A stretch of DNA of 64,000 bases from Streptomyces filamentosus. GTDB taxonomy: Bacteria > Actinomycetota > Actinomycetes > Streptomycetales > Streptomycetaceae. The notes below the pieces were generated by a model. It did no database searches, was not told the DNA's origin, and worked only from the letters and a program-made list of their open reading frames with translations. Positions 9,443 through 17,262 of the stretch are shown here, in pieces. The translations under genes were made by a program, and so were the position numbers. Position 1 is the stretch's first letter, and each line of letters opens with the position of its first letter. The stretch is from positions 2,827,001 through 2,891,000 of the forward strand of contig NZ_BNBE01000001.1 of NCBI RefSeq assembly GCF_014654895.1. Reading direction: 5' to 3'.

Positions 9443-10678
9443 GTGAACGGTGAGATAGCGGTGGTGTCGGTCGTCGGGATCGGCGCGGACGGCTGGGACG
9501 GACTCCCCGAGGGCTCCCGCCGGGTCCTGCGCGAGGCCGAGGTGCTGATCGGCGGCCCCCGCCAGCTCGCCCTGCTGCCCGCCGCCGACTGCCCCGGCGA
9601 GCGGATCCCCTGGCCGTCGCCGCTCCGCCCCGCCGTCCCCGGCCTCCTCGCCGCCCACGCCGGCCGCAGGACCGCCGTCCTCGCCAGCGGGGACCCCTCC
9701 TTCCACGGCATCGCCCGCACCCTCGCCGAGACCGCCGGGGACGTCGCCCTCGACGTCCGCCCGCACCCGTCCTCCGTCTCGTACGCCTGTGCCCGCCTCG
9801 GCTGGCCCCTGGAGGCCGTCGAGACCGTCTCGCTCGTCGCCCGGCCCCCCGCCGCGCTCTCCGCCGCCCTCCACGACGGCCGCCGCCTCCTCGTCCTCAG
9901 CGAGGGCGCGGGCACGGCCGCGGGCGTCGCGGAACTGCTGCGCCGGACGGGCTGGGGCGGCACCCGGATCCGGGTCCTCGAACAGCTCGGCGGCCCCGCC
10001 GAACGGCTCCTCGACGGCACCGCCGCCGACTGGCCCCACGAGCGCACCGACCCCCTCAACGTCCTCGCCCTCGACTGCGTCCGCGACCCCGGCGCGCTCC
10101 GGCTCGGCGCCGGGCCCGGCCTCCCCGACGAGGCGTACGAGCACGACGGCCAGCTCACCAAGCGGTACGTCCGCGCCGCCACGCTCGCCGCGCTCGCCCC
10201 CGCCCCCGGCGAGCTCCTCTGGGACGTCGGCGGCGGCTCCGGCTCCATCGGGATCGAGTGGATGCGGACGCACCGCTCCTGCCGGGCGGTCGCGGTCGAG
10301 AAGTCCCCCGAACGGGCCGCCCGCATCACCCGCAACGCCGAGGCCCTCGGCGTGCCCGGCCTGCGGGTCGTCCGGGCCGCCGCCCCCGCCGGGCTGGCCG
10401 GCCTGGAGACCCCCGACGCCGTCTTCATCGGCGGCGGCCTCACCGCCCCCGGCCTGCTCGACGCCTGCTGGGACGCGCTGCCGCCCGGCGGCCGGCTCGT
10501 CGCCAACACGGTGACGCTCGAATCCGAGGCGCTGCTCGCCGACCGGTACCGCCGCCACGGCGGCGAACTGGTCCGGCTCGCGGTCTCCGCCGCCGTGCCC
10601 GTCGGCGGCTTCACCGGCTGGCGGACGGCGATGCCCGTCACGCAGTGGTCCGCAACGAAGGGTTCTTCCGACTCATGA
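9443..10678 (+). CDS. cobL: Precorrin-6Y C5,15-methyltransferase (decarboxylating), CbiE-CbiT fusion
   Basis: A 411-residue bifunctional cobalamin enzyme. The N-terminal ~200 residues are a CbiE tetrapyrrole methylase ([25 protein letters not shown]). The C-terminal half is a CbiT methyltransferase ([23 protein letters not shown]). It methylates C5 and C15 of precorrin-6B and removes the acetate carboxyl. Start GTG 9443. It is coupled to cobM by ATGA overlap. The length agrees with the fused CobL type. Confidence 0.95.
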   Translation: MNGEIAVVSVVGIGADGWDGLPEGSRRVLREAEVLIGGPRQLALLPAADCPGERIPWPSPLRPAVPGLLAAHAGRRTAVLASGDPSFHGIARTLAETAGDVALDVRPHPSSVSYACARLGWPLEAVETVSLVARPPAALSAALHDGRRLLVLSEGAGTAAGVAELLRRTGWGGTRIRVLEQLGGPAERLLDGTAADWPHERTDPLNVLALDCVRDPGALRLGAGPGLPDEAYEHDGQLTKRYVRAATLAALAPAPGELLWDVGGGSGSIGIEWMRTHRSCRAVAVEKSPERAARITRNAEALGVPGLRVVRAAAPAGLAGLETPDAVFIGGGLTAPGLLDACWDALPPGGRLVANTVTLESEALLADRYRRHGGELVRLAVSAAVPVGGFTGWRTAMPVTQWSATKGSSDS

Positions 10679-11424
10679 CCGTCCACTTCATCGGCGCGGG
10701 CCCCGGCGCCGCCGACCTCATCACCCTGCGCGGCGCCCGCACCCTCGCGGCCTGCGGCGTCTGCCTCTACGCCGGCTCCCTCGTCCCCCGCGAGCTCCTC
10801 GCCGAGTGCCCGCCGGACGCGAAGCTCGTCGACACCGCGAAGATGCACCTCGACGAGATCGTCGCGGAGATCGCCGCCGCCCACGAGGCCGGCCAGGACG
10901 TGGCCCGCCTCCACTCCGGCGACCCGTCCGTCTTCTCCGCCATGGCCGAGCAGATGCGCCGGCTCGACGCGCTCGGCATCCCGTACGAGGTCGTGCCCGG
11001 CGTCCCGGCCTTCGCCGCCGCCGCGGCCGCCCTCAAGCGCGAGCTGACCGTCCCCACGGTCGGCCAGACCGTCATCCTCACCCGCATCGCCCAGCAGGCC
11101 ACCCCCATGCCGGAGGGCGAGGACCTCGCCACCCTCGGCCGCAGCGGCGCCCTGCTCGTCCTCCACCTCGGCGCCCGCTACGCCGACCGGATCGTCTCCG
11201 AACTGGTCCCCCACTACGGCGAGGACTGCCCCGCCGCCGTCGTCGCCATGGCCAGCCGCCCCGACGAGGTCGTCCTGCGCGGCACCCTCGCCGACATCGC
11301 GGGCCAGGTGAAGGAGGCCGGCATCACCAAGACCGCCGTCATCGTCGTCGGCCGCACGCTCGCCGCCTCCGAGTTCCGCGACAGCCACCTCTACGACCCG
11401 GCCCGCGACCGCCACACCTGCTGA
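10675..11424 (+). CDS. cobM: Precorrin-4 C11-methyltransferase
   Basis: A 249-residue uroporphyrinogen-III-methylase-like enzyme. Motifs are [22 protein letters not shown] at the N-terminus, [14 protein letters not shown] and EVVPGVPAF, with TDSHLYDP-like [13 protein letters not shown] at the end. It adds the C11 methyl group in corrin synthesis. It overlaps cobL by four bases. An 18-bp stem terminator follows. Confidence 0.95.
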   Translation: MTVHFIGAGPGAADLITLRGARTLAACGVCLYAGSLVPRELLAECPPDAKLVDTAKMHLDEIVAEIAAAHEAGQDVARLHSGDPSVFSAMAEQMRRLDALGIPYEVVPGVPAFAAAAAALKRELTVPTVGQTVILTRIAQQATPMPEGEDLATLGRSGALLVLHLGARYADRIVSELVPHYGEDCPAAVVAMASRPDEVVLRGTLADIAGQVKEAGITKTAVIVVGRTLAASEFRDSHLYDPARDRHTC

Positions 11425-11465
11425 GCCGCGCCGGATCCGGGGCCCGCCGCACCCGCCGACGACCC

Positions 11466-11505
11466 GGCCCGCGACCCCGCGCCTCAGGGCGCGGGGTCGC
11501 GGGCC
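11466..11505. terminator. Strong bidirectional hairpin terminator after cobM
   Basis: Perfect 18-bp arms (11466-11483 and 11488-11505) with the four-base loop TCAG. It sits between convergent cobM and the bL37 gene and has no U-tract. Confidence 0.9.
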
Positions 11506-11524
11506 GTGGTGCGTGATGCGTGAC

Positions 11525-11599
11525 TCAGGCGTTCGGCCGCTTGCCGTGGTTCGCCTTCTTCTTCTTGCGGGCCCGCTTCTTGTTGCCGCGCTTGGCCAT
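11525..11599 (-). CDS. 50S ribosomal protein bL37
   Basis: A 24-codon gene. The product starts MAKRGNKKRARKKKKA and ends NHGKRPNA, with half its residues basic. This matches the actinobacterial ribosomal protein bL37 seen in the mycobacterial large subunit. ATG 11599 is preceded by AGAGGGAG. It is so short that automated callers often miss it. Recognition is from memory of the conserved NHGKRPN tail; the upstream region was not examined further. Confidence 0.85.
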   Translation of the reverse strand: MAKRGNKKRARKKKKANHGKRPNA

Positions 11600-11696
11600 G
11601 GGACTCCCTCTCTCACGGGGGTGATGTCCCGGTAAGCGTAGGTTCGCGCACGGGGGCCCGCATCCGGGTGCCGCCCGCATGCGCTGCAATGGACCC

Positions 11697-12368
11697 ATGA
11701 CCGTCTACGACGTCGCCCGGGCACTGCCGGGCATCGAGGAACTGCGCGACCACTCCCGGGGGCTCGCGATGCTGGACGCCGTGCTCAGCCCGCAGTGGGA
11801 GGGCCGGTACTACTCCTACGACGCGCACTGGTCCGACACCGAGCAGCTGGCGTCCATGAAGGACGGGGAGGGCGGCGAGTACACGATCGTCCTCTCCCCG
11901 GCCGGCGCGTTCGCCCGCGTCTTCGACCACGAGTCGCCGATCAGCCCCTACGGCCCGCTCGCCGGCGGGGAGACCTGGCCCGGCGTCCTCGACGGCGTCC
12001 CGGACGCCTTCCGGGCCTACCTGACCGAGCCCGCCTTCCTCGACGAGGACGACGTCCACGTCACCACCGCCTGCCTGTGGCGCGAGACCGGCGACACCGC
12101 CTGGCGCACCGGACCCGTGGACCTCACCGAACTGACGGACCACGAGGACCCGGACGGCGCCGCCCGCTTCCTCGCCCTGCTCACCGACCGCACCCCCGAG
12201 GCGTATGCGCGGTGGGCGTCCGCCTATTACGAGACGGCCGTCGACCTCGACGCCGTCCGCCACGTGCTCGCCCTGCGCCCGCTCACCCAGGAGGTCGTCA
12301 CCGCCCTCCACCCGGGACTGGACCTGGCCGACCTCGCCGAGGACCGCGCGGAGATCGGCTACCCGTGA
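11697..12368 (+). CDS. Conserved hypothetical protein
   Basis: A 223-residue soluble protein rich in Asp, Glu, Trp and Tyr (EGRYYSYDAHWSDTEQLASM, ITTACLWRE-like VTTACLWRETGD). No signal, membrane segment or catalytic motif is seen. Codon composition is strongly coding. Start ATG 11697. The fold is unrecognised; the aromatic/acidic pattern resembles Streptomyces SMI1/KNR4-like or immunity-type proteins, but that is only an impression. About 54 bases separate it from the AbiE-like pair. Confidence 0.6.
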   Translation: MTVYDVARALPGIEELRDHSRGLAMLDAVLSPQWEGRYYSYDAHWSDTEQLASMKDGEGGEYTIVLSPAGAFARVFDHESPISPYGPLAGGETWPGVLDGVPDAFRAYLTEPAFLDEDDVHVTTACLWRETGDTAWRTGPVDLTELTDHEDPDGAARFLALLTDRTPEAYARWASAYYETAVDLDAVRHVLALRPLTQEVVTALHPGLDLADLAEDRAEIGYP

Positions 12369-12422
12369 CCGGCGTGGCCGATGTGCCCGCGGGGACGGGC
12401 GGGTGCGGGGATAATCGGGGGC

Positions 12423-12782
12423 ATGGCACATGAGACGGCGACCGTCTCCGAGGTACGGCGCGAACGGTACGCACGACGGCTCCCCACCGACCTGTCCGCC
12501 CTCCGGGGCCCCGACCGGGGACGGGTCCGGCTTCCCCTGCACCTGGCCTGGTCCGGGCTGACGGAGTACGACCTCGACCGGCCCCGGCTGCGGATGAGCT
12601 GCTACCGCACCGTCCTCGCCGAGGGCGGCCACGACGACCTCGTCCGGTACCTCGACCGGGACCTCCTCGTCGAGCTGTGGCCCGTGCTGCGCACCCTCGT
12701 CAGCAAGGACCTCCGCGCCGTCTGGGAGGACGCCTTCCGCGAACTGGCGCCGATGGCGACGGCGGCCGGGCGCCCCGGGTGA
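12423..12782 (+). CDS. Unrecognised small protein coupled to an AbiEii-like nucleotidyltransferase
   Basis: A 119-residue protein with no transmembrane segment. The first 45 residues are Arg-rich (VRRERYARRLPTDLSAL, DRGRVRLPLHLAWSG) and the rest is helical (DDLVRYLDRDLLVELWPVL). Its stop overlaps the GTG of the next gene (GTGA). In AbiE-type modules the first gene encodes a winged-helix antitoxin; here no helix-turn-helix is evident, so it is either a divergent partner or a different regulator. Function is inferred only from position. Confidence 0.6.
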   Translation: MAHETATVSEVRRERYARRLPTDLSALRGPDRGRVRLPLHLAWSGLTEYDLDRPRLRMSCYRTVLAEGGHDDLVRYLDRDLLVELWPVLRTLVSKDLRAVWEDAFRELAPMATAAGRPG

Positions 12783-13456
12783 ACCTCACCGGCCTCCACC
12801 GCCGCCTCCTCGACGACGTCCTCGCGGCGGGCACCGAGTACCCGCTCGTCCTCACCGGCGGCTACGCCGTCCAGGCGCACGGCCTGGTCGACCGCCTCAG
12901 CCAGGACCTCGACGTCGCCACCGAGAGCCCCCGGCCCATGCCGGAGATCGCCGCCCGGCTGCGGGCCGCGCTGGAGGCGGGCGGCTGGCTGGTGCGGACG
13001 CTGGAGACCGACCCGCTCTCCGCCCGCCTGATCGTCACCGACCCGGACAGCGGCGAGGCGTGCGAGGTGGACGTCCTCAAGGAAGTCCTCTGCGGCCCTC
13101 CCGAACAGCGCGAGTTCGGCCTCCTCCTCTCCCTGCGCGACGTCGTCGGTACGAAGGTCCGCGCCCTCGCGGACCGGGGCATGGCCCGCGACCTGATCGA
13201 CGTCCACGCCGCGGCCGCACGCGGCTGGAGCCCCGAGGAGCTGGAGGAACTGGGCCGCCGGCACGCCCGCGACGGCTTCGACCTCGAAGAACTCCAGGCG
13301 AAGCTCGCCGGCGCCGAGTGGATCGACGACGACGAGTTCACCGCACACGGCCTCGACGAGCCCCGCATCCACGACCTGCGCGCCTGGGCCCAGCGCTGGG
13401 CCGACGACATCGGCGAACGCCTCCTCGAAGGCACCGACCCCACGGACGACCTCTAG
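12779..13456 (+). CDS. AbiEii/AbiGii-like nucleotidyltransferase (putative toxin)
   Basis: A 225-residue protein with the minimal nucleotidyltransferase signature GGYAVQAHG...RLSQDLDVATE near residues 21-45, including the Asp-Leu-Asp metal site. A later conserved basic/acidic stretch reads VVGTKVRALADRGMARDLIDVHA, typical of the AbiEii (PF08843) family. Such enzymes can nucleotidylate tRNA or other targets and act as type IV toxins. GTG 12779 overlaps the upstream gene. The stop shares a CTAG with the convergent GNAT gene. Confidence 0.8.
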   Translation: MNLTGLHRRLLDDVLAAGTEYPLVLTGGYAVQAHGLVDRLSQDLDVATESPRPMPEIAARLRAALEAGGWLVRTLETDPLSARLIVTDPDSGEACEVDVLKEVLCGPPEQREFGLLLSLRDVVGTKVRALADRGMARDLIDVHAAAARGWSPEELEELGRRHARDGFDLEELQAKLAGAEWIDDDEFTAHGLDEPRIHDLRAWAQRWADDIGERLLEGTDPTDDL

Positions 13457-14010
13457 ACCTTCCGGCGCTCCGCCCACTCCGGCGCCAGCACCGACATCAC
13501 CGTCGCGTCCACCCGCTCCCCCTCCCACAGCAGCGCCCCGCGCAGCACGCCCTCCGCCGTGAACCCGGCCTTCTCGTAGGCGCGCCGGGCCCGCGGGTTG
13601 AACGCGTACACCTCCAGCCACACCCGGTACAGCCCCAGCCCCTCGAAGGCGTGCCCGACGATCAGCCGCGTCGCCTCCGTCCCCAGCCCCCGCCCGATCC
13701 CCTCCGGCGCGAAGCAGATCCGGAACGCGCAGCTCTCGTTCCCCGGATCCCACTCGTTGAGCACCGCCTCCCCCACGACCCGCCCCGTGGCCCGCTCCAC
13801 CACCGCCAGGTCCAGCCGGTCGTCCCGCTCCCCCCGCGACCCGTACCAGTCCCGCAGCTCCCCCTCGCCGAACCGCCCGTGCGACCCGGTCAGCCGCGCG
13901 ACCTCCGGATCCGCGAACATCGGCAGCAGCGCGGGCACGTCGTCCTCCGTCACCGGACGGAGCGTGACGAGGTCACCGGTCAGCGTGGGCTTGTACGAGA
14001 AATCGGCCAT
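13453..14010 (-). CDS. GNAT-family N-acetyltransferase, RimJ/RimL type
   Basis: A 185-residue acetyltransferase. It begins with beta-strand LTGDLVTLRPVTEDDVPAL. The acetyl-CoA loop is GIGRGLGTEATRLIVGHAF and a C-terminal motif is NPRARRAYEKAGFTAEGVLRGAL. The family acetylates amino groups of proteins, amino acids or drugs; the substrate is unknown. The stop codon uses the same four bases (CTAG 13453-13456) as the stop of the convergent AbiEii gene. Confidence 0.9.
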   Translation of the reverse strand: MADFSYKPTLTGDLVTLRPVTEDDVPALLPMFADPEVARLTGSHGRFGEGELRDWYGSRGERDDRLDLAVVERATGRVVGEAVLNEWDPGNESCAFRICFAPEGIGRGLGTEATRLIVGHAFEGLGLYRVWLEVYAFNPRARRAYEKAGFTAEGVLRGALLWEGERVDATVMSVLAPEWAERRKV

Positions 14011-14074
14011 GCCCGGATTCTCGGCGGGGGGCGGGCGGCTGTCGCGGGCTTTTCCCCTCACCGGCCCCGGCGCG

Positions 14075-14590
14075 TCACGCCTGGTCTTCGGGCCGCTCTC
14101 CGGCACCGCCGTCGATGAGGGTGAGGCCGCTGCCGTTCGCGTACGGGTCGGGGGCGTCGGCCGGGATGTTCCGGACGGCCTGGCCCTGGGCGGCCCCGCC
14201 GCCGTTGAAGACGAAGTCGGCACGCAGGCGCCAGTCCCGTCCGTCGGGATAGATGAACCCGTGCTCGGCGAGTTGCTTCAGCGCGCGCGAGACCGAGGAC
14301 TGGGACATCCCGACCTGCTCGGCGAACCTGGTCTGGCTCTCGACGCGGACAAGGCCGTGGTCCTTGCGGTTCTGCAGGGCGCACATCTTGTGGAACAGCT
14401 TGTACGAGGCTCCGCTGAGGTCGGCTTCGGCGAGGGCGTTGTGCGCGTCGTATCCCATCGTGGTGTAGCCACCTCCTCGGAACCAGATGCCGGAGCCCGC
14501 GCTGAGCGACGAGTGCACGGTGAGGTCCTGGATCTCGCCCGTGCGGCGGTTCACCGTCTCGATCTTGGTCACTCGTCGGGCCGCACGCAC
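14075..14590 (-). CDS. Winged-helix regulator (MarR- or RepL-like)
   Basis: A 171-residue protein. A helix-turn-helix lies at ~85-125 (QTRFAEQVGMSQSSVSRALKQLAEHGFIY) and is followed by a wing, DWRLRADFVFNGGG. The N-terminal KIETVNRRTGEIQDL and the layout recall plasmid RepL or phage-type regulators, so mobile origin is possible. Start GTG 14590 is fixed by GGAGGT five bases upstream. AT-rich upstream DNA with TATTCA repeats may be its operator. No partner gene is adjacent. Confidence 0.7.
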   Translation of the reverse strand: MRAARRVTKIETVNRRTGEIQDLTVHSSLSAGSGIWFRGGGYTTMGYDAHNALAEADLSGASYKLFHKMCALQNRKDHGLVRVESQTRFAEQVGMSQSSVSRALKQLAEHGFIYPDGRDWRLRADFVFNGGGAAQGQAVRNIPADAPDPYANGSGLTLIDGGAGERPEDQA

Positions 14591-14697
14591 AGGCTACCTC
14601 CGTGATGGATCCAGAACCCTCGGCAAGGGGTTGTGCCCCCTCGACATGCGTCAGCCTATTCATATTCGGGTGATGTCAATTTGAAAAGCTCACTTTT

Positions 14698-14713
14698 TAT
14701 TCATTTCTGAATA
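14698..14713. promoter_or_regulatory. TATTCA inverted repeat (candidate operator)
   Basis: TATTCA-TTTC-TGAATA forms a perfect 6-bp inverted repeat. A third TATTCA occurs at 14657-14662. The surrounding 14,650-14,715 is strikingly AT-rich for this genome. It lies 110 bases before the winged-helix gene and could bind its product. Confidence 0.45.
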
Positions 14714-15115
14714 GAAAGCGGGCGGGGCTGCAAGACCGCGACCGTCTTTCCGCAGCTCAGCGAGCCGCCGTGGCCACTCGTCTTAAGGAGGTAAGGGCAC
14801 CCGCCGTGCGGGCTCCTCCCCGGCCGCTCCGGACGTCTGCCCGCCGCCTCGGGCGGAGGCGCGTGAACAGCAGGGAAGCGTGGCCGGGGCCGGTGGGTGG
14901 CTGATGGAGGCACACGTGGCACACGACCGCCCGGCCTCCCCGCCGTCGTGGCGTGCTTTCTTGGGCCGAGGCCGACGGGGGCCGAGGGCGGTGCGGGTGG
15001 TTCTTCGGGCGAAGGGAGGTGCCTCGCCGGCCCGACAGGCCCCGGGACCGTCCCGTGCGAGGTCCGCGACGGCGGTCGGCGGTGGCAGCAGCGGCGGTCG
15101 GCGATCCCCCCCCCC
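14714..15115. other. Intergenic stretch before the IS array; no gene seen
   Basis: The short open frames here lack coding-like codon use and recognisable products. The region holds a TAAGGAGGTAAG sequence at 14,784-14,795 without a convincing start. It ends in the C10 tract (15,106-15,115) where the IS array begins. Confidence 0.5.
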
Positions 15116-15354
15116 GTTACCTTCTTCGTGGCTCCGCAATGGGGCTACCGGCCTTCGGGTCCGGCATGACTTCCCCCCCTTGTTGCGGTTGATGATCCGG
15201 GGGGTGGTGTCACCGGGCCCGGAGGCATCGACGGACCGCTGATGAGGGGCTTGAGCACCGGCTTCACCCGAGCTGGAAGAGCTCTCCGTAACGTGGATGT
15301 GGCAGCTCGGTGCCGTGGCAAGGCCGGACGAAAGCGTGATGGAGGGGCCTGCAC
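15116..15354 (+). ncRNA. Candidate bridge RNA region of IS110 copy 1
   Basis: The 239-base left end upstream of the transposase is non-coding and has several potential stem-loops, including a CCGG...CCGG hairpin near 15,148-15,163 and the CCGGGCCCGG palindrome near 15,213-15,222. In the IS110 group a structured bridge RNA made from this side guides target choice. A G6 run at 15,199-15,204 could pair with the C-tract target. The location is inferred by analogy, not from a covariance model. Confidence 0.35.
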
Positions 15355-16566
15355 GTGATCGACACCGGCGACATCGACGTCTTCCTCGGCCTGGACGTCG
15401 GCAAGGGCGAACACCACGCCACCGCCGTCACCCCGGCCGGCAAGAAGGCCTTCGACAAGCGCCTGCCCAACACCGAGCCCAAGCTCCGCGAGCTGTTCGC
15501 CAAGCTGAAGGCCAAGCACGGAACGGTGCTGGTCGTGGTCGACCAGCCGGCCTCGATCGGGGCTCTGCCGCTGGCGGTCGCGCGGGACATGGGCTGCCCC
15601 GTCGCCTACCTGCCCGGGCTGACGATGCGGCGGATCGCCGACCTCTACCCGGGCGAGGCCAAGACCGATGCGAAGGACGCGTTCATCATCGCGGACGCGG
15701 CCCGCGCGATGCCGCACACGCTGCGGGCGATCGACAGCGAGGACGAGACGATCGCCGAGCTGGAGATGATCGTCGGGTTCGACGACGACCTGGCCGGCGA
15801 GGCCACGAGGGTCGCGAACCGTCTCCACGGCCTGCTCACGCAGATCCATCCATCGCTGGAACGGGTCCTGGGACCGCGATTGCAGCACCCGGCTGTCCTC
15901 ACCCTGCTGGAGCGGTTCGGTTCACCGGCCCAGATACGCAAGGCCGGACGGCGCCGGCTGGTGACGCTGCTGCGGCCGAAGGCGCCCAGGATGGCCGAGC
16001 GGCTGGTCGAGGACATCTTCGCCGCTCTGGACGAGCAGACCGTTACCGTTCCGGGGACCGAGGCGGCAGCGCTGATCGTCCCGAGCCTGGCCGGGTCCCT
16101 GGCCGCCGTCCTTGACCAGCGGAAACTGCTGGCCGCACGGATCGAAGAACTGCTGGAGGCCCACCCTCTTTCGAAGGTCCTGACGTCCATGCCCGGCATC
16201 GGCGTCAGGACCGGAGCCCGGATCTTGATCGAGGTCGGCGACGGCAGCACCTTCGCGACCGCCGGCCACCTTGCCGCCTACGCCGGTCTCGCACCCGCGA
16301 CCCGCAGTTCCGGGTCCTCGATCCGCGGCGAACAGCCCTCCCGAAGAGGGAACAAGCAGCTCAAGAGGGCCTTCTTCCTCTCCGCATTCGCGGCCCTGGC
16401 CGACCCGGCATCGCGGGCCTACTACGACAAGAAGATCGCCCAAGGGAAGCACCACACGCAGGCCCTGCTCTGCCTCGCCCGACGGCGGGCAGACGTCCTC
16501 TTCGCGATGCTCCGCGACGGCACCTTCTACGAGCCCCGTCCGGTCACGGCAGTCGGCGGAGCCTAG
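15355..16566 (+). CDS. IS110-family transposase (copy 1)
   Basis: A 403-residue DEDD-type recombinase. The N-terminal RuvC-like domain has FLGLDVGKGEHHA, VVDQPASIG and GEAKTDAKDAFIIADAA. The third acidic site is Asp-Gln-Pro rather than the Glu seen in many members, as in other Streptomyces elements. The C-terminal Transposase_20 domain has LTSMPGIGVRTGARIL and AAYAGLAPATRSSGSS, with the Ser nucleophile of IS110 enzymes nearby. GTG 15355 follows GGAGG. Identical to the copy at 17263-18474. Confidence 0.95.
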   Translation: MIDTGDIDVFLGLDVGKGEHHATAVTPAGKKAFDKRLPNTEPKLRELFAKLKAKHGTVLVVVDQPASIGALPLAVARDMGCPVAYLPGLTMRRIADLYPGEAKTDAKDAFIIADAARAMPHTLRAIDSEDETIAELEMIVGFDDDLAGEATRVANRLHGLLTQIHPSLERVLGPRLQHPAVLTLLERFGSPAQIRKAGRRRLVTLLRPKAPRMAERLVEDIFAALDEQTVTVPGTEAAALIVPSLAGSLAAVLDQRKLLAARIEELLEAHPLSKVLTSMPGIGVRTGARILIEVGDGSTFATAGHLAAYAGLAPATRSSGSSIRGEQPSRRGNKQLKRAFFLSAFAALADPASRAYYDKKIAQGKHHTQALLCLARRRADVLFAMLRDGTFYEPRPVTAVGGA

Positions 16567-16973
16567 GAGGAGGTCCCGTCTCCGCCCGGAAGGTGGGCAG
16601 CCACGTCATAGTTGGCGATCCGTCCCGCCAGTGCCCGCGGACTCACACCATGAGCGTTAACCCGGTCGGGGTCGGCACCAGCTTCCAGCAACAGCCGGAT
16701 CGCCGCCCCCTCGCCCTGCGAACAGAACACCGCCCGCCACAACGGCGTATTGCCGTGGCCATCCACGGCATCGACCGACGCACCCGCGGCCAGGAGAACC
16801 TCGATGACCGATGGCGCCTGGGCCTGAGCCGCAAAATGCAGCGGCGTCCAGCCGGCGGCATCGGCTGCCTCATGGGCGGCGCCCCCGGCCAACAGCACCC
16901 TCAGGCCTTCAACGTCCCCGTCGACAGCCGCATAGTGCACTGCCGTCCGCCCCAACCGATCCCGATCCGTCAT
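16563..16973 (-). CDS. Ankyrin-repeat protein carried by the IS110 unit (copy 1)
   Basis: A 136-residue protein with three clear ankyrin repeats (RTAVHYAAVDGDVEGLRVLL, WTPLHFAAQAQ..VIEVLL, NTPLWRAVFC..AIRLLL) and a degenerate fourth. Ankyrin repeats bind other proteins; the partner is unknown. It converges on the transposase, and both stops use one CTAG at 16563-16566. It lies inside the duplicated unit, so it is either an IS passenger or was captured in the duplication. ATG 16973 is preferred over an upstream TTG at 17003. Confidence 0.8.
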   Translation of the reverse strand: MTDRDRLGRTAVHYAAVDGDVEGLRVLLAGGAAHEAADAAGWTPLHFAAQAQAPSVIEVLLAAGASVDAVDGHGNTPLWRAVFCSQGEGAAIRLLLEAGADPDRVNAHGVSPRALAGRIANYDVAAHLPGGDGTSS

Positions 16974-17016
16974 GCCGCCATCCTGACCCACGACCTTGAC
17001 CAAAGAGATAGGGGCA

Positions 17017-17023
17017 CCCCCCC
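17017..17023. repeat. C7 junction between tandem IS110 copies
   Basis: Seven C residues join the right end (GGGGCA) of copy 1 to the left end (GTTACC) of copy 2. The outer edges of the array carry C10 tracts at 15,106-15,115 and 18,925-18,934. This layout equals the abutted right-left junction of a circularised IS110 element. Confidence 0.75.
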
Positions 17024-17262
17024 GTTACCTTCTTCGTGGCTCCGCAATGGGGCTACCGGCCTTCGGGTCCGGCATGACTTCCCCCCCTTGTTGCGGTTGA
17101 TGATCCGGGGGGTGGTGTCACCGGGCCCGGAGGCATCGACGGACCGCTGATGAGGGGCTTGAGCACCGGCTTCACCCGAGCTGGAAGAGCTCTCCGTAAC
17201 GTGGATGTGGCAGCTCGGTGCCGTGGCAAGGCCGGACGAAAGCGTGATGGAGGGGCCTGCAC
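17024..17262 (+). ncRNA. Candidate bridge RNA region of IS110 copy 2
   Basis: Same sequence as 15,116-15,354. Unlike copy 1 it lies directly behind an IS right end, which carries TTGACC at 16,996-17,001. In IS110 circles such a junction assembles a promoter. The TTGACC-to-GTTACC spacing here is 22 bases, longer than ideal, so promoter function is uncertain. Confidence 0.35.

Larger units (their letters stand above)
15116..17016 (+). mobile_element. IS110-family element, copy 1, with ankyrin passenger gene
   Basis: A 1,901-base unit running from GTTACC to GGGGCA. It contains 239 non-coding left-end bases, an IS110 transposase and a convergent ankyrin-repeat gene. An identical unit follows at an exact offset of 1,908. 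No terminal inverted repeats or flanking duplication are seen, as expected of IS110. Its outer left edge abuts a C10 tract. Boundaries are set by where the two copies diverge. Confidence 0.85.

Noticed and set aside
14880..15242. Short overlapping frames before the IS array
   Set aside because: Overlap the IS left end and lack coding bias.
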